Below, piece after piece: positions 1-9,843 of a DNA stretch of 64,000 nucleotides; positions within the stretch are counted from its first letter, which is position 1; every line of letters starts with the position of its first letter. The position numbers were made by a program, and so were the translations under genes. This DNA is from Alloascoidea africana (Eukaryota; Ascomycota; Alloascoideomycetes; Alloascoideales; Alloascoideaceae): the NCBI GenBank assembly GCA_030581615.1, contig JAKTTT010000001.1, positions 1 through 64,000 on the forward strand, in the 5' to 3' direction. Under the pieces are notes generated by a model. That model was given only the letters and a program-made list of their open reading frames with translations, did not search any database and was not told the origin of the DNA.

Positions 1-843
1 TGATATGGCCAGGCTTGCGACAGTTGTAGCAAATCACCTTTTTGTGTTTAAAGTAGTAAAGTTCTTCACCCGAAGTATCAGAGGAATCGAGAGTGTCATC
101 TGCAAAGCTCACATTACCGAGATGAGTACCCCCAATGGTGTGAAGGATAACCTCGACAAGGTAAAGGCTTTCAGCTACGATGACATCTTGTTCAAAATCA
201 ACTCCTTGGTTTCCGATGGCCTCATTCCGGATTTCAAAGTCGATTCTGCTGTGCCCACTATTGCCAATGTGAGCTTTGCAGATGACACTCTCGATTCCTC
301 TGATACTTCGGGTGAAGAACTTTACTACTTTAAACACAAAAAGGTGATTTGAGATGTCAAATTGACATAGATTGGTAGGGTAGAAGTTCACATCCGTAGC
401 TGTTTTAACCAGTTTATTCACGTCAATGGGAGAAGACTTGGTAGCTTTCACCAGAATGTCGCAGAGGAAGTCCAGAACAATCGGGAGGTAGTAGCCCTCC
501 TTATAACAAGGAACATTCTTTTCGGTATAGGACCTTTCGATGGTTGTGATAACCTTTGACTCAATGTCGTAGTCGAGATCAAAAGAAAAAATAATAGAGG
601 ACATATTGACTTGAAATGTATGAAAAGAGATCAAGAAAGGAAGATAAAATTGTATTGATAAATCTGTATAAAATGTAGTTATAAAAGTGGTAGGTAAGTC
701 GGATGGAGATCGAACCCAAGAAGTGGGAATCGACCTCCTTATATATTCTAGCCGTGGGCGGGTAAATTCCTTAAGCCCAGCACAACAATAAATTAGGGCT
801 CAGCCCATAAATGATTTGTCTTTCAAAAATGATTTGTCTTTCA
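1..843 (-). mobile_element. Ty1/copia remnant A: 5' LTR plus gag, running off the window edge
   Basis: Read on the minus strand, an LTR-like sequence (about 843 to 626) leads into a Gag-like reading frame starting near 604. The predicted Gag resembles the one at 5490-6302, and a CCHC zinc-knuckle-like motif (CYNC...GH) lies close to the window edge. The element is a broken fossil with several disruptions, including an internal inverted duplication, and its remainder is outside the window. Assignment to Ty1/copia rests on similarity to the copia pol pieces next to it. Age appears moderate: its LTR is clearly alignable to, but not identical with, the copy at 1565-1763. Confidence 0.75.
626..843 (-). 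repeat. LTR, copia family 1, copy 1
   Basis: This is about 218 bp that align along most of their length with 1565-1763. In LTR orientation it carries a TATA-like stretch (TAGAATATATAA) followed by a degenerate short inverted repeat. It lies directly upstream of a gag remnant in the same orientation, so it acts as the 5' LTR of that element. The ends are approximate. Confidence 0.7.
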
Positions 844-887
844 ATACTCTCGGATATCTAATTTGGATCACACTTTCATAATTCCAA

Positions 888-992
888 CAGCTGGACACAA
901 TGGCCTGTGGCGATTTATATTGGAGAGCTCCTTCCTTCTCTCCTTCTCTTCTTCTTCTTCTTCTTTTGTTTCGCTTCTGCTCTTGCCCGCTC
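888..992 (+). repeat. Duplicated piece of the Gal4-like gene's leader region
   Basis: About 105 bp match the region around 47713-47831, which lies upstream of the Gal4-like gene. The match starts just before the shared TGGCGAT(A/T)TATA TATA-like motif and runs through the CT-rich tract and the CTGCTCTTG motif. It ends at a GAGCG-type microhomology (about 987-992), where the sequence switches to TEF1 DNA in the opposite orientation. It contains no gene of its own. It forms one half of a chimeric duplication placed between two LTRs. Confidence 0.8.
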
Positions 993-1559
993 GGCCTTAA
1001 GATTGTGAAGAACTCGAGCGTACTTGAAGGAACCCTTTCCGAGCTCGGCAGCCTCCTTCTCAAACTTCTCGATGGTTCTCTTGTCAATACCACCGCACTT
1101 GTAGATCAAGTGGCCGGTGGTGGTAGATTTACCAGAGTCGATGTGCCCAATGACAACGACGTTGACGTGAGTCTTTTTTTTTCCCTATGGCAGAAGGTGG
1201 ATTAGCTTCAACGCCTTTTCAGATCAAGCCACGACAGCCAAAAGCATCTTCTGTGATGCAGTTTGGCTCCAGGACAATTGCAAAAAGCACAGGCAGATAC
1301 CATTGTGATTTATAGATGATTCTTCTTCCAAAAGTAAATAACTCAGGTGGAAATGCTAATGATTTCTGGTGTGAGTAGACAAAGAAAGGAAAAGAAGAAA
1401 AAATCAAGAGATCTCCAGGCAGAGGGTTTTTATATAGACTTCGTGGTGCCACCCAAAAGATTTGCCCTTGGCACACGATTACCCGGCGACAAGCTGCAAT
1501 TGGCGCTTCGCAAGAAAAAGAAATAGATGGGAGATTAAAATTTGAAGAACTGAAAAATA
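993..1559 (-). pseudogene. Partial TEF1 (EF-1alpha) duplicate: promoter, intron, 5' coding
   Basis: On the minus strand this stretch matches the TEF1 locus at about 36830-37410. It contains the promoter (TATA-like TTTATATA near 1430, TTACCCGG at 1479-1486), the ATG-only first exon, the intron after that ATG, and coding sequence for roughly the first 65-70 residues (the GHVDSGKS P-loop and the [16 protein letters not shown] stretch). It then switches to duplicated Gal4-leader DNA, so it cannot encode a full factor. Because intron and promoter are retained, it was copied as DNA rather than from a spliced mRNA. About 17 bp present upstream of TEF1 are missing here, near 1495. The high similarity of the coding part points to a fairly recent event. 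Confidence 0.92.
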
Positions 1560-1564
1560 TTAAA

Positions 1565-1763
1565 TGAGATCAAGAAAAGATATAAATTGTATTGGTAAAT
1601 ATGTATAAAATGTAGTGATAAAAAGTGGTAGATAAGAGGGATAGAGATCTAAACCAAGAAGTGGGAATCGACTTCTTTATATATTCTAGCTATTGGTGGG
1701 TAAATCCCCAATGGCCAGCCCAACAATAAATTAGGGCTTAGTTAACAAATGATATGTGTTTCA
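1565..1763 (-). repeat. LTR, copia family 1, copy 2
   Basis: This is about 199 bp matching 626-843. In LTR orientation a TATA-like TAGAATATATAAA is followed immediately by a 7-bp inverted repeat (AAGAAGT, 8-nt loop, ACTTCTT). It lies downstream of a copia RNase H remnant and a purine-rich tract, consistent with a 3' LTR. The ends are approximate. Confidence 0.75.
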
Positions 1764-2924
1764 ATACTCCTCCTCAAATCGACAATTAAAACCGATAAAG
1801 ACATCGTGGGGGCTGAAGAATATATCAATAAAAAAGGTTTGAATAGATGGTAAAAAAATAAATATTGATAAAGAATTGATAAGGAAATGATAACAAAATG
1901 ATAAAGAGAAAAAGAAGATTTATAAGATGATAATAAATGGTTAATAACTTGCAAGGATAATAGATGCATAAATTGGCCATTAACATAAAAATAGAGCAGT
2001 CAGGTTTTCAAAGACAACCGGACTGGGCTGTTTGGTAAGAGAGTCAGCGGGATTGTCTTGAGTTCGCATGAAACTTAATTTTATCTGTCTTTCCTTAACC
2101 AAGGTTCTAACAAAATGATAGCGAATGTTGATGTGCTTGGTTTTTTTGGTGCTGAAATTTGTGAGCAGCCAAGGTGGTTGCAGAGATATTATCTTCACAC
2201 AGGTAAATATAAGAAGATTCGAGGTCCATTTGGTCCATAGGATTCTTGAAGAATAGTGTAGATTTCGCACACTCCGAAAGAGCAACATATACAGACTTGG
2301 TTGGGCTCAAAGCCACAGATTTTTGCTTCTTAGAAGCCCAACTAATAAGATTGTTATTCGAGAATATTAGAAAACCCAATTGGCTTTTCCTATCTTGAAC
2401 ATCGCCAGCGTAATCGGCATCTGACACGGCCATGATTCGCTATTTTTTAGGTTTGGAATAGTCTTGGATGGACGCTTCCTTTGTCTTATCCACGTATCTG
2501 AAATCCTGGAAGTTTAGATGCGTGCTTGGATTTCGTGAGAACAAAATTCCTTTGTCCTTGGACTTCAACAGATAGTGAAGAACCCGAAAGGCAACCTTCA
2601 GATGGCAATTAGTAGGCTTGGCAAGGAATCGAGAGAGAAGGGAAGCGGCGAAACTAATGTCAGGCCGGATGATGTTGGCAACAATGTTCAAAATTTCAAT
2701 CACAGACTGGTATTTTTTGGTTTCCTTAACGTCCAAATCTCGGCTCGCAACATAGGGATCAAAACCAGAAGGAAAGGGGGTTCTGGGAGTGGATTGCGTT
2801 GTATTGAGGTGCTGATCTTGCTGAATTATGGTTAGAAAATCATGCAGGTTTAACTTGAATCCAGTATTATTCTTTTCGATGTTTATACCTAGAAATACTC
2901 TTGGTAATCCGAGATCCTTCAGTT
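1565..2924 (-). mobile_element. Ty1/copia remnant B: pol 3' part plus 3' LTR
   Basis: On the minus strand, 2918 to about 1980 encodes pieces of a copia reverse transcriptase C-terminus and RNase H. Recognisable parts are FLGINIE, the RPDISFA region, a SDADYAGD-like motif and a terminal NPADSLTKQ-like motif. A purine-rich tract near 1766-1778 precedes an LTR at 1763-1565. The element is a broken fossil with several disruptions; its upstream part is cut off where the second copia family's LTR begins at 2925. The family is the same as copy 1 at 626-843, judging from the LTR. Confidence 0.85.
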
Positions 2925-3134
2925 TGAATCAGTTAAATAAGAAAGCAGTAATCTTTATTGTAAGTGTAAGCACTAAAGATCTAAACTCAGAAGTACAAGT
3001 TTAGATCTTTTATATATTCTAAGAAAGAACTATATAAGACTGGCAAAAGCTATTTGGGCCAGTTTAAGGGTAAAGCCCTGAATAGAAGTCACGACATCGT
3101 GACAAATAATAATGTAATTTGTATAATATAAACA
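2925..3134 (-). repeat. LTR, copia family 2, copy 1
   Basis: This 210-bp sequence closely matches 6367-6576. It contains the palindrome TCACGACATCGTGA (3089-3102) and a perfect 13-bp inverted repeat (2975-2987 with 2998-3010) directly beside a TATATATTCTA motif. In LTR orientation it begins TGTTTATATT. Confidence 0.85.
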
Positions 3135-4205
3135 GAGAAGTACACATTATAATGTCAGAACTAGAGATTAGCGACATAACAGCAAGAGCTGCATTAAGCG
3201 CAACTCGAAAGAAGGATCGTGGAGAAAATACACAATTTAACGTCGGAAACGAAGTTTTGTCAGATCAGACCTTTTAAAGACATCTGGAGGTGTTTACAAT
3301 AGAGGACTAACTCGCTCGTTAAGAGGTAAATTTACTGGACCTTACACCATCACGGAAATACTTTCTCCTGTCAATTATAGGTTATAAATGCCTCCTTCCT
3401 CAAAGCGTCCGAACATCTTTCACATATCTCAGCTCAAACTCCGAAATCCTTTACCTGAAAACTACGATGGAGCGCTACCACCAAAGGACCCCCCACAAGT
3501 ATTCAAAAAGTATAAGGATGGCACTGAAGAAATGGAAATCGACAAGATCCTCAACCACAAAAAGATGAAAAGAGGCTATCGATTACAAGTACAGTTCAAA
3601 GATGGAACAAAACAGTGGTTCACAAAATCCGAACTGCTAAAATCCGCTTCCGATATTGTGCAAAGATATGGAAAATCGCACAATTTGGAATTTGCAAAAT
3701 AATTTTTTTTACGGCAATTTATCCAATTTTTGTTAAAATCTAACTTTTTGTTGTATTTCTTAAATATATATATATATATATATATTCAAATTATTTACTT
3801 TATTCTCTACTTCCTACTTTCGAATTTTATTTCACTTTATTCATTTATATTTCAAATTTTTTTTTCTTATGGAAACTTGGATATTTTTTAAAGGACTATT
3901 CACTTTACTATGTGTTAACACAGGGGGGGAATGTTACAAGGTTGTTGCTATAGGCAAGAGACTTTGAGTGATATAAAGATTACAAACTTCGTGTTATAAG
4001 GATGTTGCTATGTGCAAGAGACTTCGACACATACAATGATTACAAACTTTGACTCATACAAAGTCGCTTAGCTCACGCAGACTAGAACACAAAAGGAAAG
4101 GTTTAGTTGATAGTTACGAATATCTAAGGAAGACTTGTCCCCTTCTAGTGGGAAGGTCAAACTCATTTTAGACTGTCATTTGTACTTTAATTATACAAAC
4201 CAGAT
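3135..4205 (+). mobile_element. Ty3/gypsy remnant D: pol 3' end and 3' LTR
   Basis: On the plus strand, 3135-3702 encodes the C-terminal part of a gypsy-type integrase (GKFTGPYTITEIL-like and HISQLKLR-like motifs). This is followed by a chromodomain-like tail of about 55 residues (EMEIDKILNHKK through QWFTKSELLKSASD). A short (TA)n run lies near 3764-3784. A G-rich polypurine tract (3923-3930) precedes the LTR, which starts with TGTTAC at 3932 and runs to about 4205. Only the 3' end of the element is present; it is a broken fossil sitting inside copia element C in the opposite orientation. Confidence 0.8.
3932..4205 (+). repeat. Ty3/gypsy 3' LTR with two tandem ~60-bp units
   Basis: The LTR begins TGTTACAAGG after a run of G. 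Its first 120 bp are two imperfect direct repeats (about 3934-3991 and 3993-4051), each with GTTGCTAT, GCAAGAGACTT and GATTACAAACTT. The right end is not sharply defined. No second copy is present in the window. Confidence 0.6.
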
Positions 4206-6366
4206 TCTATTTCGAAGTAATATCATTCACATACAACAAATTGTGACTTGCTAATGTTAAGGAAGACATATTATCCCCGCAGATATCAATATAAGTTGAG
4301 GGCAGATTCAACTCTGGAAGCAAATTAAAGAAGAATAGAGTATTCTTTGAGCATTCCGAGATTCCATAATATTCTGATTCCGTTGTGGAAAGTGTCACAG
4401 ACTTCTGCTTTCTGAAGCTCCAGGAGTCCTCAAGAATGTTTGTCTGAAACTCGTTGTCGCTGTGCAAGGACACGATGCTCTTATCAGAAAGTTTCAGAAG
4501 GTTCCCCATTTTCTTTAGCAACTCCACAGTGGCTGCTGAGACTTTCCATTTGTGTTTGATAACCTTGGCCGTACAGAATTTGCTATGCCTGCCGGATACA
4601 ATCACTGCATAGGCATTGTTGATCGGACCGATCACGTCAGCTTGGATTAGTTCGCCAATTGTCCATTCTCTCTTTGAAGCTTTCGAACCATGATGTTTCT
4701 GAACCTGAGAAGCACAGGTATCGCAGTCGTCATTTGTAAGCTCCTTCAAGTCTTTGACGCTACAGTTCAACTCCGGATGGTTTTGTCTGACCACAGTTGC
4801 AGGAGCATGGCCAAGAGGAAAATGTTTCGCGAGGACATCGTAGACTTCTTTATTGATGTCTTTCGGGGTGATCGTCCAGAACTTACTGAATTTTGGACAA
4901 TTCAGTAGTTCTTTCCCCGTCGCCTTTTCCTCGACGCAAAGCATCTCATCATCCAACACAATGCGCATGCCCTGCGATGTCAAAAGGTCAGCCGAAATAA
5001 TATTTCGTCCTATCTCTTTCTTTACCTTGACCGATTTCAACTGCAAACTTCCGACGCTAAGATCACCTTCCAATAACGAGCTGGAAAGACTGTTAACCCC
5101 TTTTATAGATGTATAGGACTTCCTCACGTTCCTTAGCAGCGATTCGTCCTGCACTACATGGCAGATAGCGCCACTGTCCAAGATATATTTGACGTTGCTA
5201 ATCTCGGTCAAGTACACTTCATGGACTTCAGCGTTAGCGTCTTTGATCTCCTCCAAATAGTAACTTTCTTCAATGTCATTCCCAGTACCAGCAGAAGTCC
5301 CAGTAACAGGCATGTAATCATCAGCGAACCAGACCACAGCATCCTTTGGAGCTTCAACGTACTGAACTTCCACTTTCTTTTGAATTTTTGGAGCAGAATT
5401 CTTGGCTTCTTCGTGCTTGTGTAAGGGACAGCACTTGAAGCCATGACCTAGTCGACGACATTTATGGCCGCAAACTTTTGCCAATCAATTTAAAGAACCT
5501 CATCGTTAGCTTGATCCTCCAGAAGGTTGATGGATTCAGAGTCAGAAGTAGAAGCAATAGACTTAGCAACAGAACCAGTGATTATTTTCCCAGAAACTTG
5601 TTTGTTGATAAAGTTAATAAGTAACTTGTAGTTTGTCCCTTTTAGTTTGTTGATTTCTTCTGCCGAGTCACCAAGCATGCCCTTTCTAGTTAGGACAGAG
5701 TCCATCTGAATGTTGGAAAGGTTGAAAAGAGGTATGTAGGAGAAGTAAGGTTGCAATTCGGGAAAGTAGAACTCCATCACCAACATGTTATCTTGAAAGT
5801 TCTCGATATTAGTTCCATGTTGTGCCGTAGTAGACCAGAAGTTTTGTAAGAGGTTGACTCGAGCAATGTTGTTGATTAAAAAGAATTCTTCTTTCAATTT
5901 GAAGAAGAGCTCCACGCCGTAGAAGTCTGAGAATGTTTCTAAGAGTTTGCCGGTAAATCTTAATTCAATCAAGTAATTGATGAGTTGGTTGAGATTGGAT
6001 GGAAATTGAGAGTTATCAACGTATGTGCAATCCTTGATGAATACATGAATGTCAAAATCACTTGATGAAATCAAATTTCTCAAGATTTTGAGAATCCAGA
6101 AAAGGAATACCGGAAGAAGGTACCCTTCTGATAATTTTCTAGGCTTAGTAGCCTCAACAGTAATTTTAGTAGATTTTACTACTTGTTCAGTGATGTCAAA
6201 ATCTTCACGGATGTAATACACCTCTTGGCTTTGAGGGTCAGGAACATTAGGAGCGGTAGGAGCAGCAGGAGCAGCAGGAGCAGCATTGTTTCCGTCTTCC
6301 ATTTCCGATGTAAAAACGTCTTAAAAAAATTATATTTGGAAAAAGAAAAACGATAAGAGATTGACT

Positions 6367-6576
6367 TGAAATCTGTTAAACAAGAAAGCAGTAATGTTTA
6401 TTGTAAGCGTAAGTACTAAAGATCTAAACTCAGACGTACGAGTTTAGATCTTTATATATTCTAAGAAAGAACTATATAAGACTGGCAAAAGCTATTTGGG
6501 CCAGTTTAAGGGTAAAGCCCTGGATAAAAGTCACGACATCGTGATTGATAATAATGTAATTTGTATAATATAAACA
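6367..6576 (-). repeat. LTR, copia family 2, copy 2
   Basis: This 210-bp sequence matches 2925-3134 and lies immediately upstream of the Gag frame at 5490-6302, making it the 5' LTR. It shows the same palindrome (6531-6544) and the same perfect 13-bp inverted repeat (6418-6430 with 6441-6453). The loop sequence differs between the two LTR copies while the arms are unchanged. Confidence 0.85.
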
Positions 6577-7560
6577 CAGTACCGATTCCCGATGCGCTCT
6601 GGTTAGTCGTGTATACGGATCTCATTTCTGGTTTGCCACGCACTACTTCCGCCGAAGTACAATGCCAGGGACATCCGGAACCTAACAATCTATACTCTCT
6701 AGCTATAAACTAATCCCGTCTATATCATCTGCTATTCTGATTCTACCGACCGGGTTTAGTATCTTATGATTGATGTTCGATTGAATAGTTTGAGTTTAGT
6801 CCTTAGCTATGGTCAGCTAAGGGATTGTTGAGTTTGATGGTTTGTGGGAAATGCTCGTTCAACGGCAAGCGATCTAGAAGAGGCGTCATGAGCACACCGT
6901 AGACCATTCCCGATTCTCGTAAGATTCTTAAAAGATATCAAAAGTGGAGCATAGTGTCAATATCTGTATGATCATTAAGTATGTTTTGAAGTGATATGAG
7001 CTTGGAAACGCCGATTTAAGTGTCCTCTTTTGTTCGTCAAACGCTCTCATTGTCTGGACTTGGCTTGTTTTAAAGTTAGACATACAAGCTAACAGGGTTG
7101 CGATTTCTTGATGGAAAATAAAAAAGAAAAAGAAGAAAAAGACTATAAACTATGTCGCCGTTGAAAAGGTATTCGTTCTTCAACTGAGATCGTTTATTGC
7201 TTCAAGAATAGGTCTCCATTGTGCAAGGTAAAAGGTGTACCCGTTTTGGTCGACTTTACTGGAAATGAGCTCTTAAAAAATTCAGTAGCATGTTTTTTCG
7301 TCTTTTTTTCTCTTTAAAACGGATTTTTACCATGTTGTGTGGCCACTGTGTAGTTGAGAAGTTCTGGTTACTCCTTAACTATGGGGCGAAGTTGGTGGAT
7401 GCTTCTTAACTATGTGTTTTCAACATATTTTGTCATGGATACCTCTTAACTATGGTTGTGGGTGACCATGTGACTGAAGATTACCTAATGAGTCCATGGA
7501 GACTTGTGGTGGTGTTGGAGCAATGGAAGTTCAACCGCGTAACTGAGATGGAAACGACAG
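6577..7560. promoter_or_regulatory. Intergenic: retroelement edge to DCC1
   Basis: I see no convincing coding sequence. An 11-12 bp motif, (C/T)CTTAACTATG(G/T), occurs three times just upstream of DCC1 at 7373-7384, 7404-7415 and 7444-7455, spaced about 30-40 bp. A related CTTAGCTATGG occurs near 6802. Its function is unknown. Confidence 0.4.
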
Positions 7561-8795
7561 ATGGACGTGTATCTATCGCAAGAGCCTCAACCAGGCTATC
7601 ATCTAGTAAGACTTGATCCAGAAATCGCGAGTTTCGCAAAGGGTGATAAAATATCCATCAAGTCTTCTTCAAGAGGAGGTAACGCAGTACTATGTAGTGA
7701 AACCAGTACTTACCAGCTGCGACAAGTCCAACACTCCAACACCCTACTATTAATGAAAATGACCAAAAGAGATACTGCCTACGCATTTTCCGAGATAAAA
7801 TTTTTATTAGAATGTGCTCAGGTTAAAAATCCAGTTCTGGATATCATCAAAGATGGGTCATTGCCGATATTACAAGAGATTGGGGGTGGCGATGAAGAAG
7901 GTCTTCTGAATTCTCCCAGCGTTGATGAATTGAAGAGTAATTGTGGTGTTTCGGATGCTCAATTTGAACAGATTTGGGCAAGCCAAGGAGGATGCGAGAT
8001 TAATGGTATGTTTGATCTACACAATGTTGGGTTCCAGGAACGACGTAAACTAACAAAGTCTTAAATAGGCCATTCGTGTCTATTATCACAGGATATTATT
8101 ACTCAAGCTCTGACAGAAGTGATATTGGCAGCTTCAATGAGAAACGCTGAAGAAGATGACAAGTTTTCAAACCTAGAAGTCCAAGAACTTGCACAGGTTC
8201 TAGATAGTGATGGTCATTCTCCAGTTATCATCGAGACGACTTTAAAACTATTTTCTAATTCAATCACATCTCGTATGAGCCATTTTGAGGTTAAAGAGGA
8301 AGTATGCATTTAGCAACGATATCTAACGGAGTTAACTTGATTTTTCTGTTTATAGCTTTTCAAATAAACAAGGAGAAAGTCACTAAGTATTATGGCCTTC
8401 AAGCATTGAAAAACTTGGTAAGTTGAATACACATGTCTACTGTTTCGTTTTCTAACATAAGCCAGTCGTCGTCAATTCTTCAAAGCGAATTTCTGCAGCT
8501 TTGGAGACGCCAAATTCCAGCCGTATTTCCATCCAAACCGGATATAACACTATTACGAGGTCATTACTCACAGCCTACACCGGGGAAATTGCATTATTTA
8601 CCAAAGTCAGATTTGCCTACCGATCCTGTGTCTAGATTCGGCGAGCTGTTCAAAGCGCAGTCAACTTGGGATTTGGATGATCTTGTTCCATATATTAAGG
8701 ATCTGAATACCAGAAATATCAAAATGGAGAGCTTTATCATAAAGTATGCCAGGAAGAAAAAGATGGGTGACAAGACAATCGTTACGGCTAGATAA
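7561..8795 (+). CDS. DCC1: Dcc1, Ctf18-RFC subunit (sister-chromatid cohesion)
   Basis: Dcc1 pairs with Ctf8 in the alternative clamp loader Ctf18-RFC, which acts on PCNA at replication forks and supports cohesion in the nucleus. My exons are 7561-8005, 8069-8301, 8373-8417 and 8466-8795, giving about 350 residues, close to yeast (380) and human (393) Dcc1. The N-terminal region (KGDKISIK, AVLCSETSTY, SNTLLL) and the C-terminal winged-helix region (KPDITLLRGHY, LWRRQIPAVFPS, DLDDLVPYIKDLNT, terminal KTIVTAR) follow the family. Exon 3 is odd. The best-looking acceptor (TATAG ending at 8355) would put a stop in frame, while an AG at 8371-8372 keeps the frame and gives EKVTKYYGLQALKNL. The gene converges on PET8 with 80 bp between stops. 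Confidence 0.88.
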
Positions 8796-8875
8796 ATATT
8801 TACACATCGATAAATGGATAATACACATCTATACTTTTCATTTTCCAGTTTTTTACATTCCCATCCGCTCCCTTT

Positions 8876-9843
8876 TCATTTGGTTAAACTTGTCAGTGAT
8901 TGTGATACAAACTCGTAAACACCAAGGAATATGGAGCCTCCAGCGCTCATCCACATTGTTCTAGGACCTATGCCTCGCCAAAAGGCCCGTGCGCCTTCCT
9001 CTTTGATGATCTGCTTGACTAATGCCTTCACAGATATCTGGTTCCCATGAAGCATTTTTCGAGTCTTTATCACATCAAGAGGTGTTGTTACTGCTGCCGC
9101 AAAGCCGCCAGCCAATGAACCACAAATTGCACCCTGTCCAGGTGTTGCAATCTTTTCGCCAGAACGTATAGCCGCCTCTCTTTTCAAGTATTCGTATATG
9201 GGGTACTGTATTACTGTGAAGGGGATCTCCCGCATTATAGTAATGGCCCATCCTCTATACAGACCTCTGAGAGCACCTTCGCCACTTTCATTATTGAGAA
9301 TTGACAAAAGAGCAGCCCGAGATGAGGGATGCTTCATGGCTTGGGCTCTTTGCTTCACTACCTCTGCGGGAACTCGGATAAAACAAGCAGCAATCTCTCC
9401 TAAAGAGGCGCTAGCCATATGGTTCAAAGAGTCGTTGAGCTGGGCATTTGCCGTTATTTGTGAGGTATATGGCTTTAGTATAGACTTGGCCGAATCATAC
9501 GTCGCGAAGAAAAAGGCAGCTTGAAAAATTCAGTTCTCATTAAAATCCAGATCGAAGACAGCTAGTGAAAACAAAGGATATATACCACTAGGTGCTGATG
9601 CGACTGTTATACTGCCGAGTCCTCGGTAGATACCCTTCCAGCCACCATTTTTCCATATTCCACCTTTGGCTTGTACCCTGGTTTTGATAGTATCAATGGG
9701 GAAGAAAGCCACATCTGTTGAGGTTCCGGCGCAGGCACCACTCTAAAGCTCCCTTTTTGTCAATAAGTTAATACTTGAATGCAAGGGAGCACAGGTGAAC
9801 ATACTATAAGCGCCGTGAAGAAAACGCTAGACTCAACAAGCAT
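8876..9843 (-). CDS. PET8: Mitochondrial S-adenosylmethionine carrier (Pet8/Sam5)
   Basis: This inner-membrane carrier imports S-adenosylmethionine into the mitochondrial matrix in exchange for S-adenosylhomocysteine. Minus-strand exons are 9805-9843 (13 codons from the ATG), 9586-9742 and 8876-9519, giving 279 residues, the usual length. All three mitochondrial-carrier signatures are present: PIDTIKTR (from residue 28), PAEVVKQR (about 115) and PLDVIKTR (about 210). The N-terminal SGACAGTSTDVAFF and YRGLGSITVASAPS stretches are those of Pet8-type carriers rather than generic ones. Introns have GTATGT/GTATAT donors and lengths of 62 and 66 nt. It converges on DCC1. Confidence 0.93.

Larger units (their letters stand above)
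2925..6576 (-). mobile_element. Ty1/copia element C (family 2), LTR to LTR, interrupted
   Basis: Two 210-bp LTRs (6367-6576 and 2925-3134) bracket a minus-strand copia interior. A Gag-like frame (5490-6302) begins with an Ala/Pro-rich stretch. A second frame (4207-5484) carries a Cys/His zinc knuckle, an aspartic protease motif (LDSGA), integrase motifs and RNase H sequence. The frame at 4207-5484 is not a complete pol, and a Ty3/gypsy fragment lies between it and the far LTR, so the element is broken and defective. Bases flanking the pair (CAGTT before 2925, CAGTA after 6576) could be a slightly decayed 5-bp target duplication. The long open frames suggest it is younger than remnants A and B. 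Confidence 0.8.

Noticed and set aside
700-730. tRNA-like T-arm (GGTTCGAT) within an LTR
   Set aside because: The flanking bases cannot form the 5-bp T-stem, and it lies inside the conserved LTR hairpin region.
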